63,313 bases of DNA from Gammaproteobacteria bacterium (GTDB lineage: Bacteria; Pseudomonadota; Gammaproteobacteria; DSM-16500), in the NCBI GenBank assembly GCA_031291175.1, contig JARLJO010000048.1, positions 1-63,313 of the forward strand. Reading direction: 5' to 3'. The position numbers were made by a program, and so were the translations under genes. Positions 7,657 through 17,346 of the stretch are shown here, in pieces (the first letter of the stretch is position 1; every line of letters begins with the position of its first letter). The notes beneath the pieces were generated by a model, which was not told where the DNA came from, did no database searches, and saw only the letters and a program-made list of their open reading frames with translations.

Positions 7657-8103
7657 ATGACCGTAGAAAGAACTTTGTCCATTATTAAGCCAGATGCAGT
7701 AGCTAAGTCCGTTATTGGCCAAATCAATGCCCGTTTTGAAAAAGCTGGCCTTCGCATTGTAGCGACCAAAATGATGCATTTATCAAAAAAACAAGCTGAA
7801 GAGTTTTATGCTGTACACAGCGAAAGACCTTTCTTCAATGGTCTTGTCAGCTTCATGAGCTCAGGCCCAGTACTAGTTCAAGTATTAGAAGGCACCAATG
7901 CAGTTCTGTTAAACCGCCAAATCATGGGCGCAACCAACCCTAAAGAAGCGGATGCAGGCACGGTTCGAGCGGATTTTGCTGAATCTATCGACCACAATGC
8001 AGTACACGGTTCTGATAGCGCAGACAATGCAAAACAAGAAATTGCTTTCTTCTTCAAACCAGAAGAAATTGTGTCCTACGTTAAAGCCACCGAGTTAGCA
8101 TAA
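7657..8103 (+). CDS. ndk: Nucleoside diphosphate kinase
   Basis: Ndk moves the gamma phosphate of ATP to nucleoside diphosphates through a phosphohistidine. The 148-residue protein begins with the family signature [10 protein letters not shown], and the active-site H117 lies in NAVHGSDS. Length is close to the usual 140-143, with a few extra residues at the C-terminus. AAGGAGA precedes the ATG, and TATAAT at 7609-7614 is a plausible -10 box without a clear -35. The next gene, rlmN, starts two bases after its stop, as in many gammaproteobacteria, so the two are co-transcribed. Confidence 0.97.
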   Translation: MTVERTLSIIKPDAVAKSVIGQINARFEKAGLRIVATKMMHLSKKQAEEFYAVHSERPFFNGLVSFMSSGPVLVQVLEGTNAVLLNRQIMGATNPKEADAGTVRADFAESIDHNAVHGSDSADNAKQEIAFFFKPEEIVSYVKATELA

Positions 8104-8105
8104 TC

Positions 8106-9224
8106 ATGACGACCCTCACTCAGTTATCCACCAAAACCAATCTTTTAGGCTTAGATCGCAAGGGCATGGAAGATTTTTTTATGACGCTGGGTGAGAAGTC
8201 TTATCGCGCGCAACAAGTCCTAAAATGGATCCACTTTCAAGGCGTAAGCGACATCCAGGCAATGACCAATCTCAGCAAATCCTTGCGCGCCAAACTGGAA
8301 GAAGTCGCCGAAATTCGCGTCCCAGAAGTAGCATACGAAAGCACAGCGCATGATGATACGCAAAAATGGTTATTACGTTTAAGCGATGGAAACTGTATTG
8401 AAGCCGTCTATATCCCAGAAAAATCACGCGGCACTTTATGCGTTTCTTCTCAAGTCGGCTGCACCTTAAATTGCGATTTTTGCTCCACCGGCAAACAAGG
8501 CTTTAGCCGCAACTTGACCACCGCTGAAATCATTAGCCAACTTTGGGTCGTAGCACGCAGCTTATCCCAAGAAAACGGCACCCACGATCGCGCCGTCACC
8601 AATGTTGTGATGATGGGCATGGGTGAACCTCTATTGAATTTTGACAATGTCGTCAGTGCCATGAATATTATGCTTGATGATTTTGCGTATGGCTTGTCTA
8701 AACGTCGAGTGACCTTAAGCACAGCTGGCGTTGTTCCCGCCATGAAACAATTACGCGAAGTCAGCGATGTGGCTTTAGCGGTTTCCTTGCACGCGCCCAA
8801 TGATGAATTACGCAATGTCTTAGTGCCATTGAATAAGAAGTATCCCTTAAAAGAATTAATGGCAACCTGTAAAGAATATTTCAAAGACGACAATCGTCGT
8901 TATGTCACCATGGAATATGTCATGTTAGCTGGCGTTAATGACAGCCCAAAACACGCCAAAGAACTGATTGCTTTATTGCAAGATGTGCGGGCAAAAGTGA
9001 ATTTAATCCCCTTTAATCCTTTCCCTTCGACCATTTATAAACGGTCGGACAAAGCCACCATTGATCAATTCCGCGAAACCTTGATGGCTGCCGGTATTAA
9101 TGCAATTACCCGTAAAACACGCGGTGATGACATTGATGCGGCCTGTGGTCAGCTGGTCGGCCAAGTGCAAGATCGAACACGCCGAAGCGAACGCCACCGT
9201 CAAAAAATTGCCGCGAATCAATAG
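8106..9224 (+). CDS. rlmN: Dual-specificity 23S rRNA/tRNA adenine C2-methyltransferase
   Basis: RlmN is a radical-SAM enzyme that methylates A2503 of 23S rRNA and A37 of some tRNAs. The 372-residue protein shows the iron-sulfur motif C119-x3-C123-x2-C126 in [15 protein letters not shown], the GMGEPLLN motif after it, and a C-terminal cysteine (C347, in AACGQL) at the place of the second catalytic cysteine that carries the methyl group. Length and order fit E. coli RlmN. It follows ndk with a two-base gap and precedes pilF, part of a conserved block that leads to hisS and der. Confidence 0.97.
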   Translation: MTTLTQLSTKTNLLGLDRKGMEDFFMTLGEKSYRAQQVLKWIHFQGVSDIQAMTNLSKSLRAKLEEVAEIRVPEVAYESTAHDDTQKWLLRLSDGNCIEAVYIPEKSRGTLCVSSQVGCTLNCDFCSTGKQGFSRNLTTAEIISQLWVVARSLSQENGTHDRAVTNVVMMGMGEPLLNFDNVVSAMNIMLDDFAYGLSKRRVTLSTAGVVPAMKQLREVSDVALAVSLHAPNDELRNVLVPLNKKYPLKELMATCKEYFKDDNRRYVTMEYVMLAGVNDSPKHAKELIALLQDVRAKVNLIPFNPFPSTIYKRSDKATIDQFRETLMAAGINAITRKTRGDDIDAACGQLVGQVQDRTRRSERHRQKIAANQ

Positions 9225-9296
9225 AGCTCTCGCACAACAATGATGGCAGTGTTATAATTTCTGATCAAATTCGCTTGTTTAAAATCAGGAGCCAAT

Positions 9297-9842
9297 GTGG
9301 CAAGGATGCAGAACTTTATCTTATTTTGTCTTGCTTGTTTCATCCTCTCAGGGTGCAATCATTACGCCTTTATGGAAACTGCCACCCCCAATATTCCTGC
9401 CGCTCGTTTTAATGCAGAGCTGGCTATTTCTTATTTAAAACGGGGCGATACCGCGCAGGCTCAAGCGAAACTCCGACTGGCTTTAGCACAAGCACCATCT
9501 GATCCTTTAGTGTTAGATACCATGGCCTATTATTATGAGGTCACGGGCAACATTGATCTGGCGAGCTCTTATTATGCTGGCGCGATGATTCAAGCGCCAG
9601 AATCCGGCACCATCATGAATAATTACGGTGCTTTTTTATGTCGACAAGGTTATTACAGCACATCCATTCCGTTTTTTATCAAAGCGGCAAAAACCCACTA
9701 TGCTCAAGCCGATCATGCCTACGCCAATGCCCGTTATTGCGCGAGCCTCATGCATCACGAACTTGGAGAACACACAGAATACGCTTATTATAATAGGCTA
9801 TTATGGAAATCCCCTAACATCCCAACAAACGAACAACCATAG
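9297..9842 (+). CDS. pilF: Type IV pilus biogenesis lipoprotein PilF/PilW (TPR)
   Basis: PilF is the outer-membrane pilotin that helps assemble the PilQ secretin. The 181-residue protein has a signal peptide with lipobox ILSGC (C20) followed by TPR-type helices: LAISYLKRGDTAQAQAKL, then AYYYEVTGNIDLASSYY and YGAFLCRQGYYSTSIPFF. It is shorter than the usual roughly 250 residues, mainly at the C-terminus. The start is GTG at 9297, because AGGAG lies five bases before it and 14 before the next ATG (9306). It sits between rlmN and rodZ, the standard place. No other pilus gene is in the window, so pilus function cannot be judged. Confidence 0.85.
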   Translation: MARMQNFILFCLACFILSGCNHYAFMETATPNIPAARFNAELAISYLKRGDTAQAQAKLRLALAQAPSDPLVLDTMAYYYEVTGNIDLASSYYAGAMIQAPESGTIMNNYGAFLCRQGYYSTSIPFFIKAAKTHYAQADHAYANARYCASLMHHELGEHTEYAYYNRLLWKSPNIPTNEQP

Positions 9843-9850
9843 GTATTGAA

Positions 9851-10768
9851 ATGACCGTAACAATCGAAAAAAATGCAGAGATTAAACTCACCGGATTCGG
9901 CGCTCGCTTAAAAACAGCTCGTGAAGCACTTCGTTTAAGCGATAAAGATGCCGCAGCACGCCTGCATCTCAATCCTAAAATCATTTCCATTATCGAAAAC
10001 GAGCGCTTTGAGAACGGGCCGCCGATGATTTTCATGCGCGGTTATTTACGCTCTTACGCACGTCTGTTGAATGTGTCTGACGATGAAATCAATGTGGCAC
10101 TCAGCCAACTTGAAATGGCAAACCCTGCCGTTGCGGTCGCCACACAACGTGTCATACAACCTCAGCCATCATCGGGCAAGTCAATGCGCTGGATGACTTA
10201 CCTGGTTGTTTTGATTTTAATTACGTTAGTAGCAATGTGGTGGCGTAATACGCACACCAATAATACGTCGCTACCGAAACCTGCCAATGAAACACCGGCC
10301 GAAACCATTTCTCAATCGAATACGCAAGCACCTGTTGTCGCACTTAACAGTGCAGTGCGCCCAGTAACCACACCGACAGTGACGCAACCCGCCACCGCAC
10401 CAGAGCAACCCGCTGCTGCGCCAACTGAAGCAACCACTGCTCCAGCCACTGAACCAACAGCACACGCAGCGCTCAGCACACCCGCCCTTGCGGAGCCAGC
10501 ACCACAGTTAGCCCCCACGGCACCACCTAAAGCAGCGAATACGTCAGCAGCCACTACACCTGAAGTTCCACCTGTTACTACCGATATAGCACCAAAACCA
10601 GAAACAGCCAGCACACCACCAGCAACACCAACCGCTGAAGCTTCCACCCACAAAGTAGAGCCAACCAAAGCAGCAGAACCTGATTTGGCCGAAGCCAAGA
10701 TGGAATTACCTGAACCCGGCATTGAACCTGGTGACGAAGATGCTCCTACCATCGACGAAGGCAACTAA
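9851..10768 (+). CDS. rodZ: Cytoskeletal protein RodZ, lacking the usual C-terminal domain
   Basis: RodZ links the MreB cytoskeleton to the wall-synthesis machinery. The 305-residue protein has an N-terminal helix-turn-helix (15-75, with LKTAREALRLSDKDAAARLHL), one membrane span at about 114-131, and a long periplasmic tail rich in Pro, Thr and Ala. The beta-strand domain that normally ends RodZ (DUF4115 region) is not seen: the tail stays low-complexity and then acidic to the end (EPGDEDAPTIDEGN). MreB contact is mediated by the cytoplasmic part, so partial function is likely. Standard place before hisS, although ispG, usually between them, is missing. Confidence 0.88.
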   Translation: MTVTIEKNAEIKLTGFGARLKTAREALRLSDKDAAARLHLNPKIISIIENERFENGPPMIFMRGYLRSYARLLNVSDDEINVALSQLEMANPAVAVATQRVIQPQPSSGKSMRWMTYLVVLILITLVAMWWRNTHTNNTSLPKPANETPAETISQSNTQAPVVALNSAVRPVTTPTVTQPATAPEQPAAAPTEATTAPATEPTAHAALSTPALAEPAPQLAPTAPPKAANTSAATTPEVPPVTTDIAPKPETASTPPATPTAEASTHKVEPTKAAEPDLAEAKMELPEPGIEPGDEDAPTIDEGN

Positions 10769-10806
10769 AGTCACAGACATCTCAACATAATTAGAGAGGC
10801 GAAACC

Positions 10807-12096
10807 GTGAGTAACGCTATTCAAGCTATTCGTGGCATGAACGATATCCTGCCAGACGAAGCACCGATTTGGCAGCACATAGAAAAAATTTTCCGAGAGA
10901 CCTTACATAGTTTTGGCTATCAAGAAATCCGATTACCAATTGTGGAAAAAACGGAATTGTTTAAACGCACTATCGGTGAAGCCACCGATATTATTGAAAA
11001 AGAAATGTATACTTTTCTGGATCGCAATGAAGACAGCCTGGCGCTACGGCCTGAAGGCACAGCAGGATGCGTGCGTGCCGGTGTCGAACATGGGTTGCTC
11101 TACAATCAAATTCAAAGACTGTGGTATCAAGGTCCTAACTTTCGTTATGAACGCCCTCAGAAAGGTCGTTATCGTCAATTTCATCAATGTGGCGCTGAGG
11201 TTTTTGGCATTGCCACACCGGATATTGATGCTGAACTTATTTCGCTATCTGCGCGAATGCTGGAACAATTAGGCTTAAAATCCCACGTTTCATTAGAATT
11301 AAATTCGTTAGGATCACCGGAATCTCGTCTCGCTTATCGTAAACAGCTGGTGGAATATTTCACCGCACACAAAGATCAGCTCGATGAAGATAGCCAAAGA
11401 CGTTTAACGACAAATCCGTTACGTATTTTAGATAGCAAAAATCCAGTGTTAAAAGATCTGATTGCGAACGCGCCCAAGTTAACGGATTGCCTGGATTCGG
11501 AATCCAAAGAACACTTCACTAAATTGCAAACCTATTTAACCAGCGCTGGTATTCCATTCACACTTAACCCTTGTTTGGTACGCGGCTTGGATTACTACAC
11601 AAAAACCGTTTTTGAATGGGTGACAACGGAACTGGGAGCGCAAGGCACGGTTTGTGCTGGCGGTCGCTATGATGGCTTAGTGGAACAACTCGGCGGCAAA
11701 GCAACGCCTGCTTTAGGGTTTGCAATGGGTCTGGAACGATTAGTTCTGCTGGTGCAACAACTGCATACACCCAAACAAAGTGCTGCCGATATTTATATCA
11801 TGTCTGAAAATGACATGACCTTTCAAAAAGGTTTGGAACTTGCCAGCAAGATCCGAGATAAATTTCCAACATTGTGTACAATGTTACATTGCGGCGGCGG
11901 TAGCTTAAAAAACCAATTTAAAAAAGCTGATAAGAGTGGCGCACAAGTGGCGATTATTCTTGGTGAACAAGAATTTGCGTCTCAGTCTGTCGCGGTGAAA
12001 GCATTACGCCTAACAGCGCCTCAACAGATGGTGCGATGGGATGATTTGATTTCGCATCTTGAAATGCTACCGGCTTTTGGTGGTTATTCACTTTAA
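10807..12096 (+). CDS. hisS: Histidyl-tRNA synthetase
   Basis: This class II synthetase attaches histidine to tRNA-His. The 429-residue protein has the N-terminal [12 protein letters not shown], motif 2 in [25 protein letters not shown], the histidine motif [15 protein letters not shown], and GGRYDGL, with motif 3 in GLERL; the C-terminal anticodon-binding domain follows from about 330. The start is GTG, with GAGAGGCGAAACC before it. Length matches the family. It lies 38 bases after rodZ, so it is probably in the same transcript. A repeat-bearing gap of about 215 bases follows. Confidence 0.97.
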   Translation: MSNAIQAIRGMNDILPDEAPIWQHIEKIFRETLHSFGYQEIRLPIVEKTELFKRTIGEATDIIEKEMYTFLDRNEDSLALRPEGTAGCVRAGVEHGLLYNQIQRLWYQGPNFRYERPQKGRYRQFHQCGAEVFGIATPDIDAELISLSARMLEQLGLKSHVSLELNSLGSPESRLAYRKQLVEYFTAHKDQLDEDSQRRLTTNPLRILDSKNPVLKDLIANAPKLTDCLDSESKEHFTKLQTYLTSAGIPFTLNPCLVRGLDYYTKTVFEWVTTELGAQGTVCAGGRYDGLVEQLGGKATPALGFAMGLERLVLLVQQLHTPKQSAADIYIMSENDMTFQKGLELASKIRDKFPTLCTMLHCGGGSLKNQFKKADKSGAQVAIILGEQEFASQSVAVKALRLTAPQQMVRWDDLISHLEMLPAFGGYSL

Positions 12097-12102
12097 TCCT
12101 TT

Positions 12103-12183
12103 CGACGTCCCGCGGCTAGACATCTCTACGCCCAACGGACTCGCCACCCCTACGTCCCGCGGCTCGTCCGCGGGATCCAGAGC
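12103..12183. repeat. REP-like palindromes (CTCGT-loop copy plus a partial copy)
   Basis: Bases 12149-12183 repeat the block seen at 10-45, with the stem CCGCGG...CCGCGG and loop CTCGT instead of CTTGT. A partial copy lies at 12103-12118. It follows hisS and separates it from yheS. The rest of the gap (12184-12313) shows nothing clear. Confidence 0.75.
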
Positions 12184-12313
12184 ACTCGTCTCGACCCAAT
12201 ATTTACGGGTAATAATATGTCTTTAACTGAATGACATTTTTTATTGTTGTAGACCCTCTTTCATTCTGCTATTAAAATGCCTCATCAAAAAACTCTTTCA
12301 AATTAGGCCTGAT

Positions 12314-14200
12314 ATGATCACCTTACGCAATATTACCCTACGTCGCGGCCCCAACGTCTTGCTCAACGATGTCAACTGGACGATTTATCACAAACAACGT
12401 ATTGGTATTATTGGTGCGAATGGATGCGGCAAATCGACCCTATTTTCCATGCTTTTAAATGAGATGCACGCAGACAGCGGCGAGCTTGAATTGCCTCGCC
12501 AACTGAAACTGGCACATGTCGCGCAAGAAACTCCGGCCTATGCAAAATCAGCCCTGGACTTTGTCCTGGATGGCGATGTGGAATTACGTACGCTACAAAG
12601 CGAACTCGAAGTTGCAGAACAGCAAAATGACGGACAACGCATTGCGGTGCTACATCAACAACTCAGTGAAGCCGATGCCTACACCGCCAATGCCCGTGCA
12701 GCTCAGCTATTAGATGGTCTCGGTTTTAATGTCACCGAACAACAAAAACCCGTCAATGCTTTTTCAGGCGGCTGGCGCGTACGATTAAATTTGGCAAAAG
12801 CATTAATGTGCCGATCCGATGTTTTGTTGCTGGATGAACCGACTAACCATTTGGATTTAGATGCGGTGCTTTGGCTTGAACAATGGTTAAAAAAATATGA
12901 CGGCACTCTTTTATTGATTTCACATGATCGTGAATTTTTAGATGAGGTGGTAGATCATGTAGCTCACATTCATCAACAACAATTAAAATTGTATGTCGGT
13001 AATTATTCTGCCTTCGAAAAGCAACGTGCTGCCGATTTAATGGTGCAACAAGCCACCTATGAAAAACAACAAAAACATGTGGCTCATTTGCAAAGCTTTG
13101 TGAATCGCTTTCGCGCGAAAGCCACCAAAGCAAGACAAGCACAAAGCCGCTTGAAAGCCATTGAACGTCTGGAATTAGTGAGTGCCGTACAAATTGACTC
13201 ACCTTTTCATTTCCATTTTAAAGAACCCAGTCAATGTCCTAATCCTTTACTGAGCTTAGAGGATGCAACCATTGCTTACGGCGAAAGAATCATTTTAAGC
13301 CATTTAAAATTTAGCATTGGTCCTAAAGAAAGAATCGCATTATTGGGTCCTAATGGCGCGGGTAAATCCAGCTTTATTAAACTATTAGCAGGTGAACTTG
13401 AGATCGCAAAGGGCCGTCTCGAAATAGGCTCTGGTTTGAAAATAGGTTATTTCGCCCAGCACCAGGTAGACAAATTAGAATTACCAGAATCACCACTACA
13501 CCATATGCGCAAGCTCGCCCCTACCACGAAAGACCAAGATTTAAGAACCTATTTGGGTAGCTTTGGTTTTGTTGGCAATCAAGTATTAGAACCCGTTCAA
13601 ACTTTTTCTGGGGGCGAGAAATCACGCCTGGCACTAGCTCTATTAGTTTGGGAACGTCCAAACTTGTTATTACTCGATGAACCGACTAACCATCTCGATC
13701 TTGAAATGCGTCAAGCACTTAGCCTCGCGCTGCAAGAATACGATGGCGCCATGATTATTGTTTCTCATGATCGTTTTCTCGTTCGCACCACCGTTGATCA
13801 ATTGATGCTCGTGGCTGAGGGACAACTTAAACCATTTGATGGTGATCTTAATGATTACGAACGCTGGTTACTCGATTTTCGCCGCTCCAATGAAAAAGTG
13901 AGCACAGACGATGACAACAATGCCAATGCTATTTCACGCAAAGAACAGCGGCAATTAGACGCCAGAGAACGCGAATTACGCCGCCCCTTGCTACAAAAAA
14001 TGAAAAAACTGGAAGATGAATTAGAAAAGCTGCAAACCGAAAACACCAAAATTGAAACCGCATTAGCAGATATTTCGCTATATGAAGAAAAGAACAAAGC
14101 CACGCTTCAAGAACATCTTTTAAAGCAAGCCAAACTAAAACAACAAATTGAAACAACAGAATCGGCATGGCTTACCGCTTCTGAAGAATTAGACAGATAA
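12314..14200 (+). CDS. yheS: ABC-F ATPase YheS
   Basis: A 628-residue protein with two ATP-binding domains and no membrane segments, the build of ABC-F proteins that act on the ribosome. The first domain has Walker A GANGCGKST and LLLDEPTNHLDLDAV; the second has GPNGAGKSS, the signature FSGGEKSRL, and LLLDEPTNHLDLEMR. The linker with RFRAKATKARQAQSRLKAIERLE and the N-terminus ITLRNITLRRGPNVLL agree closely with E. coli YheS rather than Uup or EttA. The C-terminal part is a charged coiled coil (about 540-628). It is not usually between hisS and yfgM, so the conserved block has been opened here. Confidence 0.9.
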   Translation: MITLRNITLRRGPNVLLNDVNWTIYHKQRIGIIGANGCGKSTLFSMLLNEMHADSGELELPRQLKLAHVAQETPAYAKSALDFVLDGDVELRTLQSELEVAEQQNDGQRIAVLHQQLSEADAYTANARAAQLLDGLGFNVTEQQKPVNAFSGGWRVRLNLAKALMCRSDVLLLDEPTNHLDLDAVLWLEQWLKKYDGTLLLISHDREFLDEVVDHVAHIHQQQLKLYVGNYSAFEKQRAADLMVQQATYEKQQKHVAHLQSFVNRFRAKATKARQAQSRLKAIERLELVSAVQIDSPFHFHFKEPSQCPNPLLSLEDATIAYGERIILSHLKFSIGPKERIALLGPNGAGKSSFIKLLAGELEIAKGRLEIGSGLKIGYFAQHQVDKLELPESPLHHMRKLAPTTKDQDLRTYLGSFGFVGNQVLEPVQTFSGGEKSRLALALLVWERPNLLLLDEPTNHLDLEMRQALSLALQEYDGAMIIVSHDRFLVRTTVDQLMLVAEGQLKPFDGDLNDYERWLLDFRRSNEKVSTDDDNNANAISRKEQRQLDARERELRRPLLQKMKKLEDELEKLQTENTKIETALADISLYEEKNKATLQEHLLKQAKLKQQIETTESAWLTASEELDR

Positions 14201-14202
14201 AA

Positions 14203-14225
14203 AGCGCAAGTTGCGTTTTTGATTT
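14203..14225 (+). terminator. Weak intrinsic terminator after yheS
   Basis: A short CGC/GCG-based hairpin (AGCGCAAGTTGCGT) is followed by TTTTTGATTTTT. It stands three bases after the yheS stop. The stem is short, so efficiency is uncertain. Confidence 0.45.
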
Positions 14226-14306
14226 TTCTACTGCGTTATTCATTACAACTGGAATCAGGCACTATTCGTCTTTACTATTAAAAATGACTTTTTTCGAGGA
14301 CAATGC

Positions 14307-15371
14307 ATGTTTGGCCATACTCCTAATATTCATAGCAAATCAGAAGCGGACACATTAGTTGAACAAGTGATTCAGGAGGCAAGCAAAACCTTTATCCCCG
14401 GCATGCGAAATTCCGATAAACTCTTTTTTAAGATGGTATTAAGACCTGGCAGTCGCTCCTATCCGGACCCCCATTTCCGTTCCGATGCAAACAATATACC
14501 TCACTCAAATCTGGTGGCATCAATGGGACCCCAGTTTGCTGATATGGCCAATTTTTTTCTCGATACTGCCTTTAACCCAACAAAACCCATCGAAAAAATT
14601 GTGGCTCTATGTGATCCCACCACCATTCACACAACCGATACAGCCGATTCCATGCTAGAGGGGGACTGCTATGATTATTTTCTCACCTCACGCGAAGTTG
14701 AAATCAATGATTTTTCGTTTAAGATCAAACGGTTAGCTGGGCATATGACAACCGAAGAGGCTAAAGACACCATTCCGGCAGGGTTGATCCAATCTGAATT
14801 AGAAATCAAAACTAAACTTCCCAGTGAACCCGAAAAAAACTCTTCCAAAAAATTACAAGTCACCTTCTTTGAAATCACTGATGGTAACGCTATTACCTTG
14901 AATCATGATTATCAGAAGCAAATCGTTTGGGATTTAAATGTGTACGCCCAATCTCATCCCATACTAGTACATTGTCGCAGCGGTATTGGCCGAACCGGTA
15001 ATTTCATTTTTATGCTTGAAATTTTAAAGGATTACGACACCGTTTTTGCAAGCCAGCATCCTAAAACCATTGCCGAGAATATTCATGCGATCTTAAAACG
15101 CCTGCGTACCGTGCGCCCCGCTCTCGTATTAGCCCCAGAACAATTCGCAAGCGCCATCCGGAACGCTCGTATTTTGCACAATTTTGCTCTGGGAAAAGGC
15201 TATGTTAACCAGGCAGAAAAAACCGCTATTAGCCCCCTAAAACGCCCCGCAGAACCCCCAAAGACTGCGGAAAACGGACAAGAGGCAGCCTCCTCTTCTG
15301 CCAATCCATCCAAGGCTTCTGGATCAGATCAAGAAACCGTTGAGAGTGATAAAAAGCCTAAACTGAGATAA
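14307..15371 (+). CDS. Eukaryote-like protein tyrosine phosphatase, candidate effector
   Basis: The 354-residue protein carries the tyrosine phosphatase signature HCRSGIGRTG, with nucleophile C223 and phosphate-binding R229. NIPHSNLVASMGPQ (63-76) resembles the conserved segment of classical eukaryotic phosphatases before the pTyr site. The usual WPD loop seems to be changed to ITD, with D192 as a possible general acid. No signal peptide or membrane span is present. The last 60 residues are Pro/Ser/Lys-rich and end in KKPKLR, like a disordered tail with a basic end. Such proteins in Legionellales are often delivered to the host by a Dot/Icm system, but that is inference; no secretion gene is nearby. 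It is an insertion between hisS/yheS and yfgM. Confidence 0.75.
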   Translation: MFGHTPNIHSKSEADTLVEQVIQEASKTFIPGMRNSDKLFFKMVLRPGSRSYPDPHFRSDANNIPHSNLVASMGPQFADMANFFLDTAFNPTKPIEKIVALCDPTTIHTTDTADSMLEGDCYDYFLTSREVEINDFSFKIKRLAGHMTTEEAKDTIPAGLIQSELEIKTKLPSEPEKNSSKKLQVTFFEITDGNAITLNHDYQKQIVWDLNVYAQSHPILVHCRSGIGRTGNFIFMLEILKDYDTVFASQHPKTIAENIHAILKRLRTVRPALVLAPEQFASAIRNARILHNFALGKGYVNQAEKTAISPLKRPAEPPKTAENGQEAASSSANPSKASGSDQETVESDKKPKLR

Positions 15372-15537
15372 AGCGGCCAGGCAGCAATATAGACGTGCAT
15401 TTTTTATATAATCCGCTAAAATGCCTGGTCTAACCCAACTGTATCGAGCAGTCTATCATTTTCGCGAGCACGTCTTTTATTAAACGTCATTCCCGCTAAA
15501 GTAGAGATCATAGACTGAGATTTTAAGGAGCTTACTC

Positions 15538-16185
15538 TTGACTGAATTCATGACAGAAGAAGAACAAGTTGAACAGCTAAAAAACTGGATTAAACAATAC
15601 GGCATGGCTATTGTCGCAGGGATTGCTATGGCCCTTATTATCGTTTCATGTTGGCATTATTGGCAACGTTACCAGACTCGTATTTTGACACACGCCTCCC
15701 GCACTTATGACGAGATGCTGACACTCCGTGCGCAAAACAATTCCGTCGGCGCCACGCTACAGGCACAAAAATTACAAACGCATTTTGCAAAAACACCCTA
15801 CGCACAATTAGCCAGCATGATCTTGGCACGCGAAGCGGTCACTAACAAAAATTATCCGGAAGCCATTAAACAATTAAATACCGTGATCTCTAGCAGCAGC
15901 AACCCGTCTCTTAGAGCCATTGCTAAAGCGCGCATTGCCAGAATTAACATTGCACAAAACAAACCAGATGCCGCATTAGAACTGTTAAAGAACGTGGAAG
16001 ACAAACACTTTAATGGTCTCATCGACGAAATTAAAGGTGATGCTTACTTAATGCAAAAAGACACAGCCAAAGCCAAAGCTTCCTATCAATTGGCTTTAAA
16101 AGAGTTGCCTGCAGAAGAAGTCACACAAAGACCACTCCTTCAAATGAAACTCGATAACCTAGCAACAGCGAGCGATGCTACATGA
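15538..16185 (+). CDS. yfgM: Ancillary SecYEG translocon subunit YfgM
   Basis: YfgM is an inner-membrane protein that associates with SecYEG and periplasmic chaperones. The 215-residue protein has a short cytoplasmic head (TEEEQVEQLKNWIKQYG), one membrane span at about 21-40, and a periplasmic TPR-like domain (AKARIARINIAQNKPDAALELL and later repeats). I use the TTG start at 15538, since AAGGAG lies seven bases before it; the in-frame ATG at 15550 would be 19 bases away. Its stop overlaps the bamB start by four bases (ATGA), so the two are translationally coupled. Standard order before bamB and der. Confidence 0.92.
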   Translation: MTEFMTEEEQVEQLKNWIKQYGMAIVAGIAMALIIVSCWHYWQRYQTRILTHASRTYDEMLTLRAQNNSVGATLQAQKLQTHFAKTPYAQLASMILAREAVTNKNYPEAIKQLNTVISSSSNPSLRAIAKARIARINIAQNKPDAALELLKNVEDKHFNGLIDEIKGDAYLMQKDTAKAKASYQLALKELPAEEVTQRPLLQMKLDNLATASDAT

Positions 16186-17345
16186 AGTATTATTCAAAAA
16201 TTTTAATCGTTGGAGCATTGAGTGGTTTACTCTGCGCTTGTAATGGTTTTTTCGATAAAGACAACACCCCTACACCCACGCCTTTAACCAAATTCAAACC
16301 TGAAGCCAAAGCCACCATGCTTTGGCATAGTCATTTGAACTTTGGTGTGGGCGACGATTATTTGAAGCTCGTTCCAGCAATGACGGATGATAGTATTTAT
16401 ACCGCCGCTCGATTAGGCGAAGTGGCAGCCATCAATAAACAAAATGGCAAAACACTTTGGACTACCGAAACGCACACACCACTTTCCGCAGGGCCCGCAA
16501 CAGATAAAGACCTAGTCTTCATTGGCGGTCGCAGTGGAAAAGTGTTAGCCCTACGTCAAGCCGATGGCAAAATCGTTTGGCAAGCGCAAGCACCTACTGA
16601 AATTTTAGCGCCACCCGCAGCAAGCGCAGACATAGTCTTGGTGAAAACCATCGACGGCCAATTAACTGCATTCTCTGAAACTGACGGACACATCTTATGG
16701 CACTACCAGCAAGTCGAGCCTAATTTAATTCTTCGCAGCGGTAGCGCACCTCAAATTGATCATGATGTCGTGGTTGCAGGCTTTGCCAATGGCAACTTAA
16801 CAAAGTTAACACTGTCAGATGGTAATTTGTTATGGCAAACCACCGTAGGCGTACCGCAAGGCAGTTTTGCAATTCAACGCATGGTGGATATCGATGCCGA
16901 TCCAGTTATTTTTAACAGACAAGTGTTTGTTGCAACCTATCAAGGTAGAATCGCCGCATTAGAATTATCCTCAGGTAAAGAAATATGGACACACGATATT
17001 TCTTCATTCACCGGCCTTAACTTAGATCAAAAGCGCGTTTATGTATCCGATGCTTCCGGCCATCTTTGGGCATTCGACAAAGAAAGCGGTCAAGTTGCCT
17101 GGCGCCAGACACAATTAGAAAACCGCAACATAACAGGTCCAGCCGTCATGGGTGACTATGTTATTGTTGGTGATGGAGAAGGTTATATTCATTGGATGAG
17201 CAAACAAGATGGCCACTTTGTGGCTAGAACACGAATTTGGGGTTCTGCTATTCTCGCAACACCTGTTGTAGACAACAACCAAATCGCTTACGTATTAACC
17301 AGGGATGGTTACTTAGCTGCCTTTAAATTGGGGCAAGAGAGTTAA
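16182..17345 (+). CDS. bamB: Outer-membrane protein assembly factor BamB
   Basis: BamB is a lipoprotein of the BAM complex that binds BamA and helps fold outer-membrane proteins. The 387-residue protein has a signal peptide with lipobox-like LLCAC (C20) and then PQQ-type beta-propeller repeats, seen as recurring GKTLWTTET, GKIVWQAQA, GHILWHYQQ, GNLLWQTTV, GKEIWTHDI and GQVAWRQTQ blades. Length is normal. The start overlaps the yfgM stop, and der begins one base after its own stop, giving a tight yfgM-bamB-der operon. Confidence 0.96.
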   Translation: MKYYSKILIVGALSGLLCACNGFFDKDNTPTPTPLTKFKPEAKATMLWHSHLNFGVGDDYLKLVPAMTDDSIYTAARLGEVAAINKQNGKTLWTTETHTPLSAGPATDKDLVFIGGRSGKVLALRQADGKIVWQAQAPTEILAPPAASADIVLVKTIDGQLTAFSETDGHILWHYQQVEPNLILRSGSAPQIDHDVVVAGFANGNLTKLTLSDGNLLWQTTVGVPQGSFAIQRMVDIDADPVIFNRQVFVATYQGRIAALELSSGKEIWTHDISSFTGLNLDQKRVYVSDASGHLWAFDKESGQVAWRQTQLENRNITGPAVMGDYVIVGDGEGYIHWMSKQDGHFVARTRIWGSAILATPVVDNNQIAYVLTRDGYLAAFKLGQES

Positions 17346-17346
17346 C

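Noticed and set aside
10312..10764. Antisense frame of rodZ with an Ala/Gly/Ser/Val-rich 150-residue product
   Set aside because: It is the mirror of the Pro/Thr/Ala-rich RodZ tail; composition bias keeps the frame open.
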